Origin: Bacteroidales bacterium
GTDB taxonomy: Bacteria > Bacteroidota > Bacteroidia > Bacteroidales > F082
DNA length: 55,674 nucleotides
NCBI GenBank assembly: GCA_017645275.1
Contig: JAGCPH010000018.1
Location: forward strand, 1 to 55,674
Reading direction: 5' to 3'
Positions 11,298 to 19,605 of the stretch are shown piece after piece (positions within the stretch are counted from its first letter, which is position 1; each line of letters starts with the position of its first letter). The position numbers and the translations under genes were made by a program. Below the pieces are notes generated by a model. It was given only the letters and a program-made list of their open reading frames with translations, was not told the origin of the DNA and made no database searches.

Positions 11298-12158
11298 TTA
11301 CTTGGTTAAAACAACCAAATATCTTGTAACTTTCCAGAACAGGTCTGGATTAGTAATTTCTAATGTCACGATCTTGTTGCCATCAGCGTCAACACCTTTC
11401 ACGAGGTTGTATGCCTCTGCAGCGTGTGTTGAGAGAACAACAGCTTTCTTTGAGTTGAAAGTGATTGATGTGAGTTCACGCATGTCACCTTTTGTGAAAG
11501 CCTCTGTAGGAACCTCGCCTCTCAAAACTTTTGTCTTGCTGAGGATGACACCCTGTGCCTTCAATTCTTTTGCTGTAGCGCCGATGTAGTACACAGCGTT
11601 GAGCTCATTTGTTGAGTTGGTCAGGTTGGTGTTGAGGTTTTCAATCTCATTGTTAGCGTTTGTGAGGTCAGTGTTGAGGTTCTCAACCTGTGTGTTCAGG
11701 TTAGCGATCTGACCGTCTTTCTCTGCGACCTGTGACTGAAGGTTAGCAATCATCTCTTCTTTCTCTGCGAGCTGAGCCTGGAGCTTCTTCACCTGTGCGC
11801 GGAGGTTAGCATTGTTTTTGTTTGACTTTGCCAAAGCATCGTTCAAAGAGTCGAGACGAGCGTGGTTGATAGCCATCTGTTCTTTGAGCTGGAGAAGTTC
11901 AGCAACGATCTGCTCTCTCTGGCTGCCTTCCTGCTGCATTGTCATCATGCCTTCTGCCTCACGAATTGCCTGGAGGTTATTCTCAACATCGTTGATAATA
12001 CCCATTGTGGTTTCGAAATCTTTCTGAATGCTTGCATTCTGAGCTGTAAGAGCTTCATTTTCCTTCTGCAAAGCTTGATACTTCTTTGAACTTTCAACGC
12101 ATGAGCTTAACATTAAAGCTACTAATGCGACCGACAAAATTGTTAATGTTCTTTTCAT
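11298..12158 (-). CDS. Coiled-coil lipoprotein of unknown function
   Basis: A 286-aa protein with a signal peptide and lipobox (ALMLSSC, Cys20). Residues about 25-185 form one long heptad-rich coiled coil with Lpp-like repeats (AEKEEMIANLQSQVAEKDGQ; NLNTQVENLNTDLTNANNEI). The C-terminal about 95 residues are a compact domain that looks globular (YYIGATAKELKAQGVILSKT through ITNPDLFWKVTRYLVVLTK). It is probably an envelope spacer or tether. I do not recognise a named family. It is transcribed alone. Confidence 0.8.
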   Translation of the reverse strand: MKRTLTILSVALVALMLSSCVESSKKYQALQKENEALTAQNASIQKDFETTMGIINDVENNLQAIREAEGMMTMQQEGSQREQIVAELLQLKEQMAINHARLDSLNDALAKSNKNNANLRAQVKKLQAQLAEKEEMIANLQSQVAEKDGQIANLNTQVENLNTDLTNANNEIENLNTNLTNSTNELNAVYYIGATAKELKAQGVILSKTKVLRGEVPTEAFTKGDMRELTSITFNSKKAVVLSTHAAEAYNLVKGVDADGNKIVTLEITNPDLFWKVTRYLVVLTK

Positions 12159-12307
12159 TTGTGTTATGATTTTAAATTAGTCTATGCTAACATCTCCATT
12201 TAACTACCAATATCGTGCCAAACTGAAAAATTATTTAACAAATTTTACAACCCATTGATAATCAATATATTAAAAATTTTATATTTTCTCGTTTCCTCTT
12301 CTTATGG

Positions 12308-12344
12308 TGTGGAAAAGTGTGGAATCATTCCACAAAAATCCACA
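12308..12344. repeat. Nested dyad of four TGTGGA/TCCACA boxes
   Basis: TGTGGA (12308-12313), TGTGGAA (12318-12324), TTCCACA (12328-12334) and TCCACA (12339-12344) are arranged with exact twofold symmetry and equal 4-nt gaps, in an AT-rich divergent intergenic region. The 9-mers resemble DnaA boxes with mismatches; it could equally be an operator. Confidence 0.7.
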
Positions 12345-12364
12345 ACTCATTCATTTTCAACATG

Positions 12365-12380
12365 CAAATATACAAATTTA
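12365..12380 (-). promoter_or_regulatory. Two abutting -7-like boxes, possibly for the coiled-coil lipoprotein
   Basis: The minus strand has TAAATTTG (12373-12380) directly followed by TATATTTG (12365-12372). They are about 210 nt from the ATG at 12158, so the leader would be long and would include the TGTGGA dyad. No closer match was seen. Confidence 0.4.
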
Positions 12381-12404
12381 TTTTTTACATACAACAGATT
12401 TTTT

Positions 12405-12412
12405 TAATTTTG
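12405..12412 (+). promoter_or_regulatory. -7 box TAATTTTG for the MATE gene
   Basis: TAATTTTG ends 16 nt before the GTG start at 12429. Confidence 0.65.
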
Positions 12413-12428
12413 CATAAAATTTTTTTTT

Positions 12429-13736
12429 GTGAATCGCGAAATTTTAAAATTAGCCATCCCCAACATAATCAGCAACATAACTGTTCCGTTGCTGGGTTTG
12501 GTCGACATGATGCTGATGGGTCATCTTAGCTCGCCGGCATATATCGGAGCCATAGCCCTAGGCGGCACCATCTTCAGCGTGCTGTATTCCTTCTTCAGCT
12601 TCCTGCGCGCCGGCACCACAGGATTCACCGCACAATCATACGGAGCTAACGACACCACTGAGATCAGCTACTCACTATATCGGTCGATAACAATAGCGGT
12701 TTTAGCCTCTATATTAATTATAGGTATACAAAAACCGATTGCAAGAGTAAGTCTGGTGCTGCTTGAAGGCAGCAACGAGGTGGAAAGTCTGGCGATAACA
12801 TATTTCTTCGTGCGAATCTGGGCAGCTCCGGCCAACATGCTGCTTTACTGCTTCAACGGCTGGTTCATCGGCATGCAAAACACTCGTATCCCAATGGCTA
12901 TCGCAATAATAATCAATGTGTTAAACATCATTCTCAGCATCATTTTCGTGGTGGTGATGAAACAAGATGTGGTCGGCGTGGCACTGGGCACCGTCATCGC
13001 ACAGTATAGCGGCCTCATCACGGCATTGGTGTTCCTTTTTACAAAATATAAGAATTATCTAATCAAGATTAACGCTCATATCTTATTGGATATCAACAAG
13101 TTAAAACGTTTCTTCAAGGTCAACACCGACCTGATGATTAGAAGCATATTATTGGTTTTAACGATAGCGTTTTTCACCAACCAGTCGGCGAAATTAGGTG
13201 ATAACATATTGAGTGTCAATATGATACTATTGCAATCATTTTACATTTTCTCCTATTTCACCGACGGTTTCGCCTACGCGGGCGAGGCTCTTGTCGGAAA
13301 GTATATAGGCGCCAACGACTCCGACAGTCTTCACAGCGTGGTGCGCCTGCTTTTCAAATGGGGAATGTACATCAGCGTGCCGTTTGCGATACTTTACGCC
13401 CTCTTCCCCACCGCTTTCGTGAAAATCATATCCGACAACGCCGAAATCATCAGCGAGATCAGACCTTATTATATATATATGGCGCTCATCCCGATAATCA
13501 CCTTCGCGGCATTCCTCTGGGACGGCATCTACATCGGCGCCACAGCGTCGAAAGCCATCCGCAACACCATGATTATCTCGGCAATACTGGTTTTCCTTCC
13601 GATGTGGTATTTCCTGATGCCTCTCTACGGCAACCACGGCCTATGGATCGCCTTCCTCGGTTTTATGGTCGCAAGAGGTGTCTCCATGACATTCTTCGCG
13701 AAGAAAAATATACTCCAACTACCTAACAATCAATAA
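12429..13736 (+). CDS. MATE family efflux transporter (DinF-like)
   Basis: A 435-aa integral membrane protein with about 12 predicted segments, the usual MATE size. The N-terminal MATE signature is clear (AIPNIISNITVPLLGLVDMM, then the first-helix region with GHLSS), as is the second half beginning near residue 230. MATE proteins export cationic drugs or metabolites using Na+ or H+ gradients. The start is GTG, preceded by a T run and a -7 box. The next gene starts 1 nt after the stop, so the two are almost certainly co-transcribed. Confidence 0.92.
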   Translation: MNREILKLAIPNIISNITVPLLGLVDMMLMGHLSSPAYIGAIALGGTIFSVLYSFFSFLRAGTTGFTAQSYGANDTTEISYSLYRSITIAVLASILIIGIQKPIARVSLVLLEGSNEVESLAITYFFVRIWAAPANMLLYCFNGWFIGMQNTRIPMAIAIIINVLNIILSIIFVVVMKQDVVGVALGTVIAQYSGLITALVFLFTKYKNYLIKINAHILLDINKLKRFFKVNTDLMIRSILLVLTIAFFTNQSAKLGDNILSVNMILLQSFYIFSYFTDGFAYAGEALVGKYIGANDSDSLHSVVRLLFKWGMYISVPFAILYALFPTAFVKIISDNAEIISEIRPYYIYMALIPIITFAAFLWDGIYIGATASKAIRNTMIISAILVFLPMWYFLMPLYGNHGLWIAFLGFMVARGVSMTFFAKKNILQLPNNQ

Positions 13737-13737
13737 G

Positions 13738-15018
13738 ATGCATATTTTATCAAAATCGACATATATCAAAGGCGAGCAATGCGAAAAGGCGTTGTATCTG
13801 TTCAAAAACAGACCTTTTTTGCGTGATAAGCTGAGTATGGAGCAACGCGCGAAGTTCAAACGCGGCACCGACGTGGGAATCCTGGCCCAGCAGCTGTTTC
13901 CAGGCGGCATCAACATGACTCCGAGTTCGCCTTCACAGTTCGGCAAAAAAGTCACCGAGACGATGCAAAACCTCAGCAATCCTGCCGTCAACGTGATGTA
14001 TGAGGCTGTGTTTCAATACGATGACACTCTCATTATGCTCGACATCATCGTCCGCGACGGCGACAAATGGCGCGCCATAGAGGTGAAAAGTTCGCTCAGC
14101 ATCAGTCCGACTTACATGAAAGACGCCGCACTGCAATACTACGTGCTCAAAGGCTGCAACGTGCCGCTGTCCGACATCCAGCTGATGTACATCAACGCCG
14201 ATTATGTCCGCAATGGAGATTTAAATTTATCACAACTGTTTGTATTTCAATCTGTTAAAGATTATGCCGAGCAATACCAAGATGTTATTGCAAAGAATAT
14301 AGCACATTTCAAAGACATCATCAAGCAGCCTCATTCACCGAAGATTCCTATTGGCAATCAATGTGATGCGCCTTACCGTTGTGAGTTTCACGGTCATTGC
14401 TGGAAAGATGTGCCCAACGAGCTCGACAAACCATACACCATTGATTATAAGCTACTTTACGAGCTTCTCGGCGACCGCAACAAGTCGACAGCGTTCCTGA
14501 ATCTGCTGTTTTACCGTCCGGCAGTGCCTCTCTTCGACGGCGACAAGCCTTACACCGAGTTTATCATCGGCTTCTCAATACTTTCAAACAACGGTCAATT
14601 CGACAAAATCTACAATTGGAACTGCCTCGACGACCTTTCGAGATGGAAAGACAGCCTCGAACTGCTCGCCACTCAACTCGCTGGTTTTGAGCGTGTTATC
14701 TGTTTCGCATCACAAAACATACAAGCATCGCTGCAGAAGTATAACGTATTGGAATCCAAAGTGTTAAACTACAAAATCTTGAATTTCAGAGAGGTGCTCC
14801 AGCAATCGGGGTTCGAGCACGAGAAGGTGAAAAACGATTTCTCTTTGAAAAATGTTTACGAGACCGTCTTCCCCGACAAGACCCTTTTCGAGCACAGCCG
14901 CATCATTTTAAATGCCCTCAGCGAAAACGTGCTTGAAAGAAATCTGATTACCAGCGACTTAGAAATGGAGAACAAAGCGCTGCGCGAGATTTACAAAAAA
15001 GTTATCAACATCTTATAA
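13738..15018 (+). CDS. Cas4-like Fe-S nuclease with degenerate DUF2779-like domain
   Basis: A 426-aa protein. The N-terminal half looks like a PD-(D/E)XK nuclease of the Cas4/RecB type: Asp102, the E-x-K pair Glu115/Lys117 (AIEVKSS), a downstream QYY motif, and four Cys (15, 209, 215, 221) placed as in 4Fe-4S nucleases, one near the N-terminus and three clustered late. The C-terminal half resembles DUF2779 (RPAVPLFDGDKPYTEFIIGF), but the acidic DFE-type residues that normally precede this block are replaced by NLL. No CRISPR array or cas1/cas2 is nearby. It is coupled to the MATE gene with 1-nt spacing, an unexplained pairing. The family names are from memory. Confidence 0.7.
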   Translation: MHILSKSTYIKGEQCEKALYLFKNRPFLRDKLSMEQRAKFKRGTDVGILAQQLFPGGINMTPSSPSQFGKKVTETMQNLSNPAVNVMYEAVFQYDDTLIMLDIIVRDGDKWRAIEVKSSLSISPTYMKDAALQYYVLKGCNVPLSDIQLMYINADYVRNGDLNLSQLFVFQSVKDYAEQYQDVIAKNIAHFKDIIKQPHSPKIPIGNQCDAPYRCEFHGHCWKDVPNELDKPYTIDYKLLYELLGDRNKSTAFLNLLFYRPAVPLFDGDKPYTEFIIGFSILSNNGQFDKIYNWNCLDDLSRWKDSLELLATQLAGFERVICFASQNIQASLQKYNVLESKVLNYKILNFREVLQQSGFEHEKVKNDFSLKNVYETVFPDKTLFEHSRIILNALSENVLERNLITSDLEMENKALREIYKKVINIL

Positions 15019-15036
15019 ACAAACCATCATTATTTT

Positions 15037-15044
15037 TACTTTTG
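15037..15044 (+). promoter_or_regulatory. -7 box TACTTTTG for dnaB
   Basis: TACTTTTG ends 4 nt before the dnaB ATG, implying a leaderless or nearly leaderless mRNA. Confidence 0.7.
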
Positions 15045-15048
15045 CAGT

Positions 15049-16605
15049 ATGAATAATGAAGGTATAAAAAAATCGGGATTTCTCAAGTCGCAGGCCGCTA
15101 CGGTACCTGCCGATTTCCTTAATAATCAAGGACGTATACCGCCTCAAGCCGTCGACTTGGAGGAGGTTGTCTTAGGTGCTCTCATGCTTGAAAAAGAGGC
15201 CGTGAACGCTGTGATCGACATTTTGTCGCCGGAGGTGTTTTACAAGGAGGCACATCAGATAATTTTCGCTGCAATAAAGGATTTGTTCACCAAGTCGGAG
15301 CCTATCGACATCCTCACGGTAACCAATCACCTGAAGTCGACTGGCGACCTCGAGGCTGTGGGCGGACCGTATTACATCTCGCAGCTCACCAACCGCGTGG
15401 TATCGTCAGCAAATATTGAGTATCACTCGCGCATCATCCTTCAGAAATACATTCAGCGTCAGCTCATCCAGATCTCTTCTGAGACCATCAAAGATGCCTA
15501 CGAGGACTCTGCCGACGTGTTCGATTTGCTCGACAGCGCTGAAAACAAGCTGTTCCAGATCAGCGAGAACAACCTGCGCCGCAACTACGACCAGATGCCC
15601 GACCTCGTGAAACTCGCTATCGATGACATCGAGAAGGCGAAAAACGCCGGTTCGGAGCTCCGCGGAGTGCCTTCGGGCTACACCGAGCTCGACCGCATCA
15701 CACAAGGTTGGCAGAAATCCGACCTCATCATCCTCGCCGCCCGTCCGAGTATGGGTAAGACAGCGTTCGCGCTCAACATGGCACGAAACGCCGCCGTCGA
15801 CTTCAACAAGCCGATTGCATTCTTCTCACTCGAGATGTCGTCAGTGCAGCTCGTCACACGTCTGATATCTTCGGAAACCTCGCTGACAGCCGACAAACTG
15901 CGTTCGGGACAGCTCGCCGAATACGAGTGGCAGCAGTTGAACACAAAGGTTTCGCCTCTTATCAATGCCAAGTTATACATCGACGACACGCCACAGCTCT
16001 CAGTTTTTGACCTCCGTGCCAAGTGCCGCCGACTCAAGCAACAACACGACATCCAGATGGTGTTCATTGATTATCTGCAACTTATGACGGCAAAGACCGA
16101 GAAAAACGGCAACCGTGAGCAGGAAATCAGTAACATCTCGCGTTCGCTGAAGAGTCTGGCGAAAGAGCTCAACATCCCTGTCTTGGCCCTTTCACAGCTG
16201 TCACGTAGCGTGGAGTCACGTCCAGGTTCGAAGAAACCTATCCTCTCCGACCTTCGTGAGTCGGGTGCTATCGAGCAGGATGCCGACATGGTTATCTTCA
16301 TCTATCGTCCTGAGTATTATGGACTTAGCGAAGACGAAGACCATTCATCGACAAAAGGAAAAGCCGTCATAAACATCGCTAAGCACCGTAACGGCAAGCT
16401 CGGCGACGTGGAGCTGCGTTTCGTTGGACAATATGCACGTTTCGAAGACCTTGAGCAAGATTACTCAAAGAGTTTTGGAAATGAAAATGCCGGCGGTAAC
16501 AACGACCAACCGGCACAATTTGCTCCAAACGCCAACTTCAACGCCCCGACGGAGCGCCGAGTGGGCTCCCGTATGAATAACGAACTCGGGGATGTGCCTT
16601 TCTAG
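15049..16605 (+). CDS. dnaB: Replicative DNA helicase DnaB
   Basis: A 518-aa hexameric fork helicase. It has the N-terminal collar domain (PPQAVDLEEVVLGALMLEKE), linker, and RecA-like C-terminal domain with Walker A (ARPSMGKTAFALNMA), Walker B (MVFIDYLQLM) and the LSRSVE/SGAIEQDAD motifs. No intein is present. A low-complexity Asn/Gly/Pro-rich tail follows after about residue 480. It is transcribed from its own promoter, 30 nt after the preceding nuclease-like gene. Confidence 0.97.
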   Translation: MNNEGIKKSGFLKSQAATVPADFLNNQGRIPPQAVDLEEVVLGALMLEKEAVNAVIDILSPEVFYKEAHQIIFAAIKDLFTKSEPIDILTVTNHLKSTGDLEAVGGPYYISQLTNRVVSSANIEYHSRIILQKYIQRQLIQISSETIKDAYEDSADVFDLLDSAENKLFQISENNLRRNYDQMPDLVKLAIDDIEKAKNAGSELRGVPSGYTELDRITQGWQKSDLIILAARPSMGKTAFALNMARNAAVDFNKPIAFFSLEMSSVQLVTRLISSETSLTADKLRSGQLAEYEWQQLNTKVSPLINAKLYIDDTPQLSVFDLRAKCRRLKQQHDIQMVFIDYLQLMTAKTEKNGNREQEISNISRSLKSLAKELNIPVLALSQLSRSVESRPGSKKPILSDLRESGAIEQDADMVIFIYRPEYYGLSEDEDHSSTKGKAVINIAKHRNGKLGDVELRFVGQYARFEDLEQDYSKSFGNENAGGNNDQPAQFAPNANFNAPTERRVGSRMNNELGDVPF

Positions 16606-16622
16606 TTAAAAGTTAAAAGAGT

Positions 16623-16648
16623 AAAGTTAAAGGAGGAGTATTAACTTT
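16623..16648. terminator. Convergent hairpin between dnaB and arcC
   Basis: Arms AAAGTTAA (16623-16630) and TTAACTTT (16641-16648). A larger, imperfect palindrome with CTAG ends surrounds it. Its position between two convergent genes suggests a bidirectional terminator. Confidence 0.55.
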
Positions 16649-16654
16649 TATCTA

Positions 16655-17596
16655 TTATCTTTTAACTATTCTAGTTCCTGCATTAGGGTTTCCGAGGCTT
16701 GTGGCGTCAGTGATTACAGCCTCATGGCCTGTCTCTTCCACGAACTTGATAGCTGCACGCATCTTAGGTGCCATCGAGCCTTCGGTAAACTGACCCTCTT
16801 CGAGATATTTCTTAGCTTCAGCCACTGTGATACGGCCGAGAGCCTTCTCGTTTTCCTTACGGAAATTGATGTAAGCCTGCGGGACGTCGGTAAGGATGTA
16901 GAACTCATCGGCTTTCACCTGCACTGCTGCCAGTGATGATGCAAGGTCCTTGTCGATAACTGCCTCAACGCCGACGTAATAGCCGTCTTTCTCGACCACC
17001 GGGATGCCGCCGCCACCAACGGTTACGACGATGTTTCCGCCTCTGGCGAGCTGTTCCACAAGTTCTATATTATTGATTTCCAACGGTTTTGGTGATGCCA
17101 CAACCTTACGCCAGCCTCTACCCTTGGGGTCTTCCTTGAAGATAGCGCCAGTGGCGGCGGCATATTCCTCAGCCTCTTCCTTCTCATAGTAAGGACCGAC
17201 AGGCTTGGTAGGGTTCTTGAACATCGGGTCGTTGCCGTCGACAAGCACGCGGGTCACCAAGGTGACAATATTATGCTTGTATCCGTGCTGTGACAACACT
17301 TTACGGAATCCTGTCTCGATCATGTAACCGATTGAGCCTTGTGTCTCCGACACGCAGAAATCCATCGGCATCGACTGCACCTCAAACATCTTGGCGCCAG
17401 CCTCGTGCTGAAGCATGACATTGCCGACTTGTGGGCCGTTTCCGTGGCCGATAATCAAATTGTCACCGTTTTTGATGAAGCTCATCAAAGCCTCGCATGT
17501 CTCGGTAACGTTCTCAATCTGTTCCTTGTAAGTACCTTTTTGATTGCTTCTCAACAAAGCGTTTCCGCCGAGAGCTACAACTACTAATTTACTCAT
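16655..17596 (-). CDS. arcC: Carbamate kinase
   Basis: A 313-aa amino-acid-kinase-fold enzyme that makes ATP from carbamoyl phosphate or runs in reverse. Signatures: VVALGGNALL at the N-terminus, IGHGNGPQVGNV, and VVTVGGGGIPV. It lies 11 nt downstream of the small lipoprotein gene, in an SMR-lipoprotein-arcC operon. The usual arginine deiminase partners (arcA, arcB) are not in the window, so here it may serve another carbamoyl phosphate source such as allantoin or agmatine breakdown. Confidence 0.95.
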   Translation of the reverse strand: MSKLVVVALGGNALLRSNQKGTYKEQIENVTETCEALMSFIKNGDNLIIGHGNGPQVGNVMLQHEAGAKMFEVQSMPMDFCVSETQGSIGYMIETGFRKVLSQHGYKHNIVTLVTRVLVDGNDPMFKNPTKPVGPYYEKEEAEEYAAATGAIFKEDPKGRGWRKVVASPKPLEINNIELVEQLARGGNIVVTVGGGGIPVVEKDGYYVGVEAVIDKDLASSLAAVQVKADEFYILTDVPQAYINFRKENEKALGRITVAEAKKYLEEGQFTEGSMAPKMRAAIKFVEETGHEAVITDATSLGNPNAGTRIVKR

Positions 17597-17607
17597 GTCT
17601 GTATTTT

Positions 17608-17949
17608 TTATTTCTCTACTTTTCTTTTATATTTCACGACTTGTCCGGATGTGATAAGGATGAGCTCGTCGTCATCCACCTTCTCGATTTTCAAGGTATC
17701 CGAAAAATCTCTCTTCATCGAACCGATGTTTTTGCCATTTAAAATAAGGTAATCGCCTTTCTTCTCCCATGACTCGTATGTGACATAATCCACATTGATG
17801 TCGGAAGCTGTGCCGTCCTTGTGCAGTTCGAAACCCTGTTCCTGAGTGTGCTTTGTCTCTGGTTGCACCCAAGCGCCGACAAGTGGATTTGTGCATGAAA
17901 TCATCGAAAATAAAAGTGCAAAAGCACTGAAAATCAATACTTTTTTCAT
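17608..17949 (-). CDS. Small lipocalin-like lipoprotein
   Basis: A 113-aa protein with a lipoprotein signal (FSMISC, Cys20). The mature part starts NPLVGAWVQP and continues with beta-strand-rich sequence (GFELHKDGTA, YESWEKKGDYLILNGKNIG), the pattern of the Bacteroidetes lipocalin-like small lipoproteins. Ligand unknown. The start at 17949 gives a proper signal peptide; longer readings overlap the SMR gene. It sits 11 nt after that gene and 11 nt before arcC. Confidence 0.75.
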   Translation of the reverse strand: MKKVLIFSAFALLFSMISCTNPLVGAWVQPETKHTQEQGFELHKDGTASDINVDYVTYESWEKKGDYLILNGKNIGSMKRDFSDTLKIEKVDDDELILITSGQVVKYKRKVEK

Positions 17950-17960
17950 ATTTTTCAAAA

Positions 17961-18320
17961 CTATTTTGCCATTGAACCGATCAATCCGACACCGAGCATG
18001 ATCAACAAGATACCAAGCCATCCTCCCAACGACACTCTTTCGCCAAGTAAGGCCATTGCCAAGAGCGTTGTGAAGATATAGCTAATGCTCGTGAGCGGAT
18101 AAACCACTGATAATGAATAACTTTTGAGCATAAACATATAGATAATCATGGCGATGATATACAGCAGCAGCGATATGCCGAGCTGCCAGTTGAGGAAGCT
18201 GCGGTAAAACGCCCACGACATGCTGTAATCAACCACCCTGTCCATGCCCACTTTCATGAAATATTGGGCGACGGCAAGGAGAGCCGATTGTATTATCGCT
18301 GTGATTATCAATTTAAACAT
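17961..18320 (-). CDS. Small multidrug-resistance-type (SMR/EamA) membrane protein
   Basis: A 119-aa protein with four predicted membrane helices (about 3-20, 44-64, 72-92, 97-115). The sequence VVYPLTSISYIFTTLLAM LGERVSLGGWLG has the PL..I..IF....LGE signature of the DMT superfamily. Such single-domain proteins act as dimers and export small cations or lipids-linked sugars. First gene of the operon with the lipocalin-like lipoprotein and arcC; substrate not evident. Confidence 0.85.
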   Translation of the reverse strand: MFKLIITAIIQSALLAVAQYFMKVGMDRVVDYSMSWAFYRSFLNWQLGISLLLYIIAMIIYMFMLKSYSLSVVYPLTSISYIFTTLLAMALLGERVSLGGWLGILLIMLGVGLIGSMAK

Positions 18321-18334
18321 AAAAAAATTTTTTG

Positions 18335-18342
18335 CAAAATTA
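18335..18342 (-). promoter_or_regulatory. -7 box TAATTTTG for the SMR-lipoprotein-arcC operon
   Basis: The minus strand TAATTTTG lies 14 nt upstream of the ATG at 18320. Confidence 0.7.
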
Positions 18343-18351
18343 CAACTTTTT

Positions 18352-19062
18352 TCAATCCAAATAATAATCTTTTAAAAAGTCTTTGTATTCTTTGGTGAAA
18401 CTGTGGTCGGGATGCCTTAAGACAAACGTCTCGCTTTCAACCTTATCAACTTGATTTACAACAAGTTGCATATTGATTCTATTTGGTTCTTTTCCTTCAA
18501 CAGGAATTATTTTTTGCTCTTTTTTCAAAAAAAATCCTTGATTTTCAGCCTCTTGCAGAAATGTGGTCGATTCACGGGCCGGAAGCACCAACGAGAAGCG
18601 TCCGTCAGGCTTCATGAGTTTTTTTACCGAAGCAAGCAAATCGCTGTAACTCAATGTGTTAGTATGTCTTGCAAGACCTTTTTTCGCCTTTTCAGGGATG
18701 TTGTCGCCAAAGAAAAACGGAGGGTTCGACACCACCAGATCGTACTTTTTCGTGCAAACGTCGGAATAGTGTTTTATGTCGTCATTTATGGCAAAAATAC
18801 GCGTTTTCCACGCCGAATTGCTGAAATTTTGCGCCGCCTCCTCATATGAGTCACGGTCTATTTCCACTGCATCGGCACTGTTGATGCCTTTCTGCGCAAG
18901 CATCAATGGAATGAGTCCGCAGCCTGTCCCGATATCGAGGACGTCGTCAGTTGCCGCCACTTCGGTCCAACGGGCCAGCAAGATGGCATCCGTCCCGATT
19001 TTCATGGTCGAGCGATGGTGGAAAAGACCGAATTTCTTGAAAAAAAACGGACGGCAATCCAT
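18352..19062 (-). CDS. trmN6: tRNA1(Val) (adenine-N6)-methyltransferase (TrmN6/YfiC-like)
   Basis: A 236-aa Rossmann-fold SAM methyltransferase. It shows the SAM motif I (VLDIGTGCGLIPLMLAQ) and the N6-adenine catalytic motif NPPFF. The N-terminal block (FFFKKFGLFHHRSTMKIGTD) matches the YfiC/TrmN6 family that methylates A37 of tRNA-Val. It begins 3 nt after the rimM stop, so it is co-transcribed with rimM. Confidence 0.88.
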   Translation of the reverse strand: MDCRPFFFKKFGLFHHRSTMKIGTDAILLARWTEVAATDDVLDIGTGCGLIPLMLAQKGINSADAVEIDRDSYEEAAQNFSNSAWKTRIFAINDDIKHYSDVCTKKYDLVVSNPPFFFGDNIPEKAKKGLARHTNTLSYSDLLASVKKLMKPDGRFSLVLPARESTTFLQEAENQGFFLKKEQKIIPVEGKEPNRINMQLVVNQVDKVESETFVLRHPDHSFTKEYKDFLKDYYLD

Positions 19063-19065
19063 GAT

Positions 19066-19593
19066 TTACATATTGAGATACATGTCGATCAAGCCCTCAG
19101 GAGCCTTGATATTCAATATCTTAGCTTTCTTGTTCACCTTTTGGATGATGTCGTCGTGAATCGGGATAAGAATCTCTTTTCCGTCGCGCATCACCTGGAT
19201 GACGGCCTGTGTCGGGTATTCGAGCACATCGGAAATCGTACCCACCTCCCCTTTTTCCTCATCGATGAGCTTGAAACCTATTATCTCCTTGAAATAGAAG
19301 TCGTTATCGTCGAGTTCGGGCAGCATCTCGTTAGGCAAAAACACACCTTTTCCGAGAAAAACCACAGCCTGTTCCATCTTCGTCACATCCTGCAGCTGCA
19401 CAAACATCTTGTCGCCGTTAATCTTCTGATTTTCAATAAAATACGGAATAAGATTCCCTTTATCTTCGATTAAAAGGTATCTCAAATCACGGAAATCGGC
19501 AGGGTTCACCACGTCGAGCTTGATGGTGATTTCGCCTTTAAGTCCGTGTGTTTTGGTCACTTTGCCAAAGAAGAAACAGTCGTTTTTTGTCAT
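19066..19593 (-). CDS. rimM: Ribosome maturation factor RimM
   Basis: A 175-aa two-domain protein, the normal size. The N-terminal RimM domain starts FFFGKVTKTHGLKGEITIKL and the PRC barrel follows (YFKEIIGFKLIDEEKGEVGTI; GKEILIPIHDDII). RimM binds S19 and assists 30S head assembly. It is the middle gene of an exporter-rimM-trmN6 operon, 12 nt after the exporter gene. Confidence 0.95.
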   Translation of the reverse strand: MTKNDCFFFGKVTKTHGLKGEITIKLDVVNPADFRDLRYLLIEDKGNLIPYFIENQKINGDKMFVQLQDVTKMEQAVVFLGKGVFLPNEMLPELDDNDFYFKEIIGFKLIDEEKGEVGTISDVLEYPTQAVIQVMRDGKEILIPIHDDIIQKVNKKAKILNIKAPEGLIDMYLNM

Positions 19594-19605
19594 AATCCAA
19601 ATTGT

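Noticed and set aside
13738-15018. CRISPR-Cas locus, prompted by the Cas4-like nuclease
   Set aside because: No repeat-spacer array and no cas1, cas2 or effector genes are present in the window.
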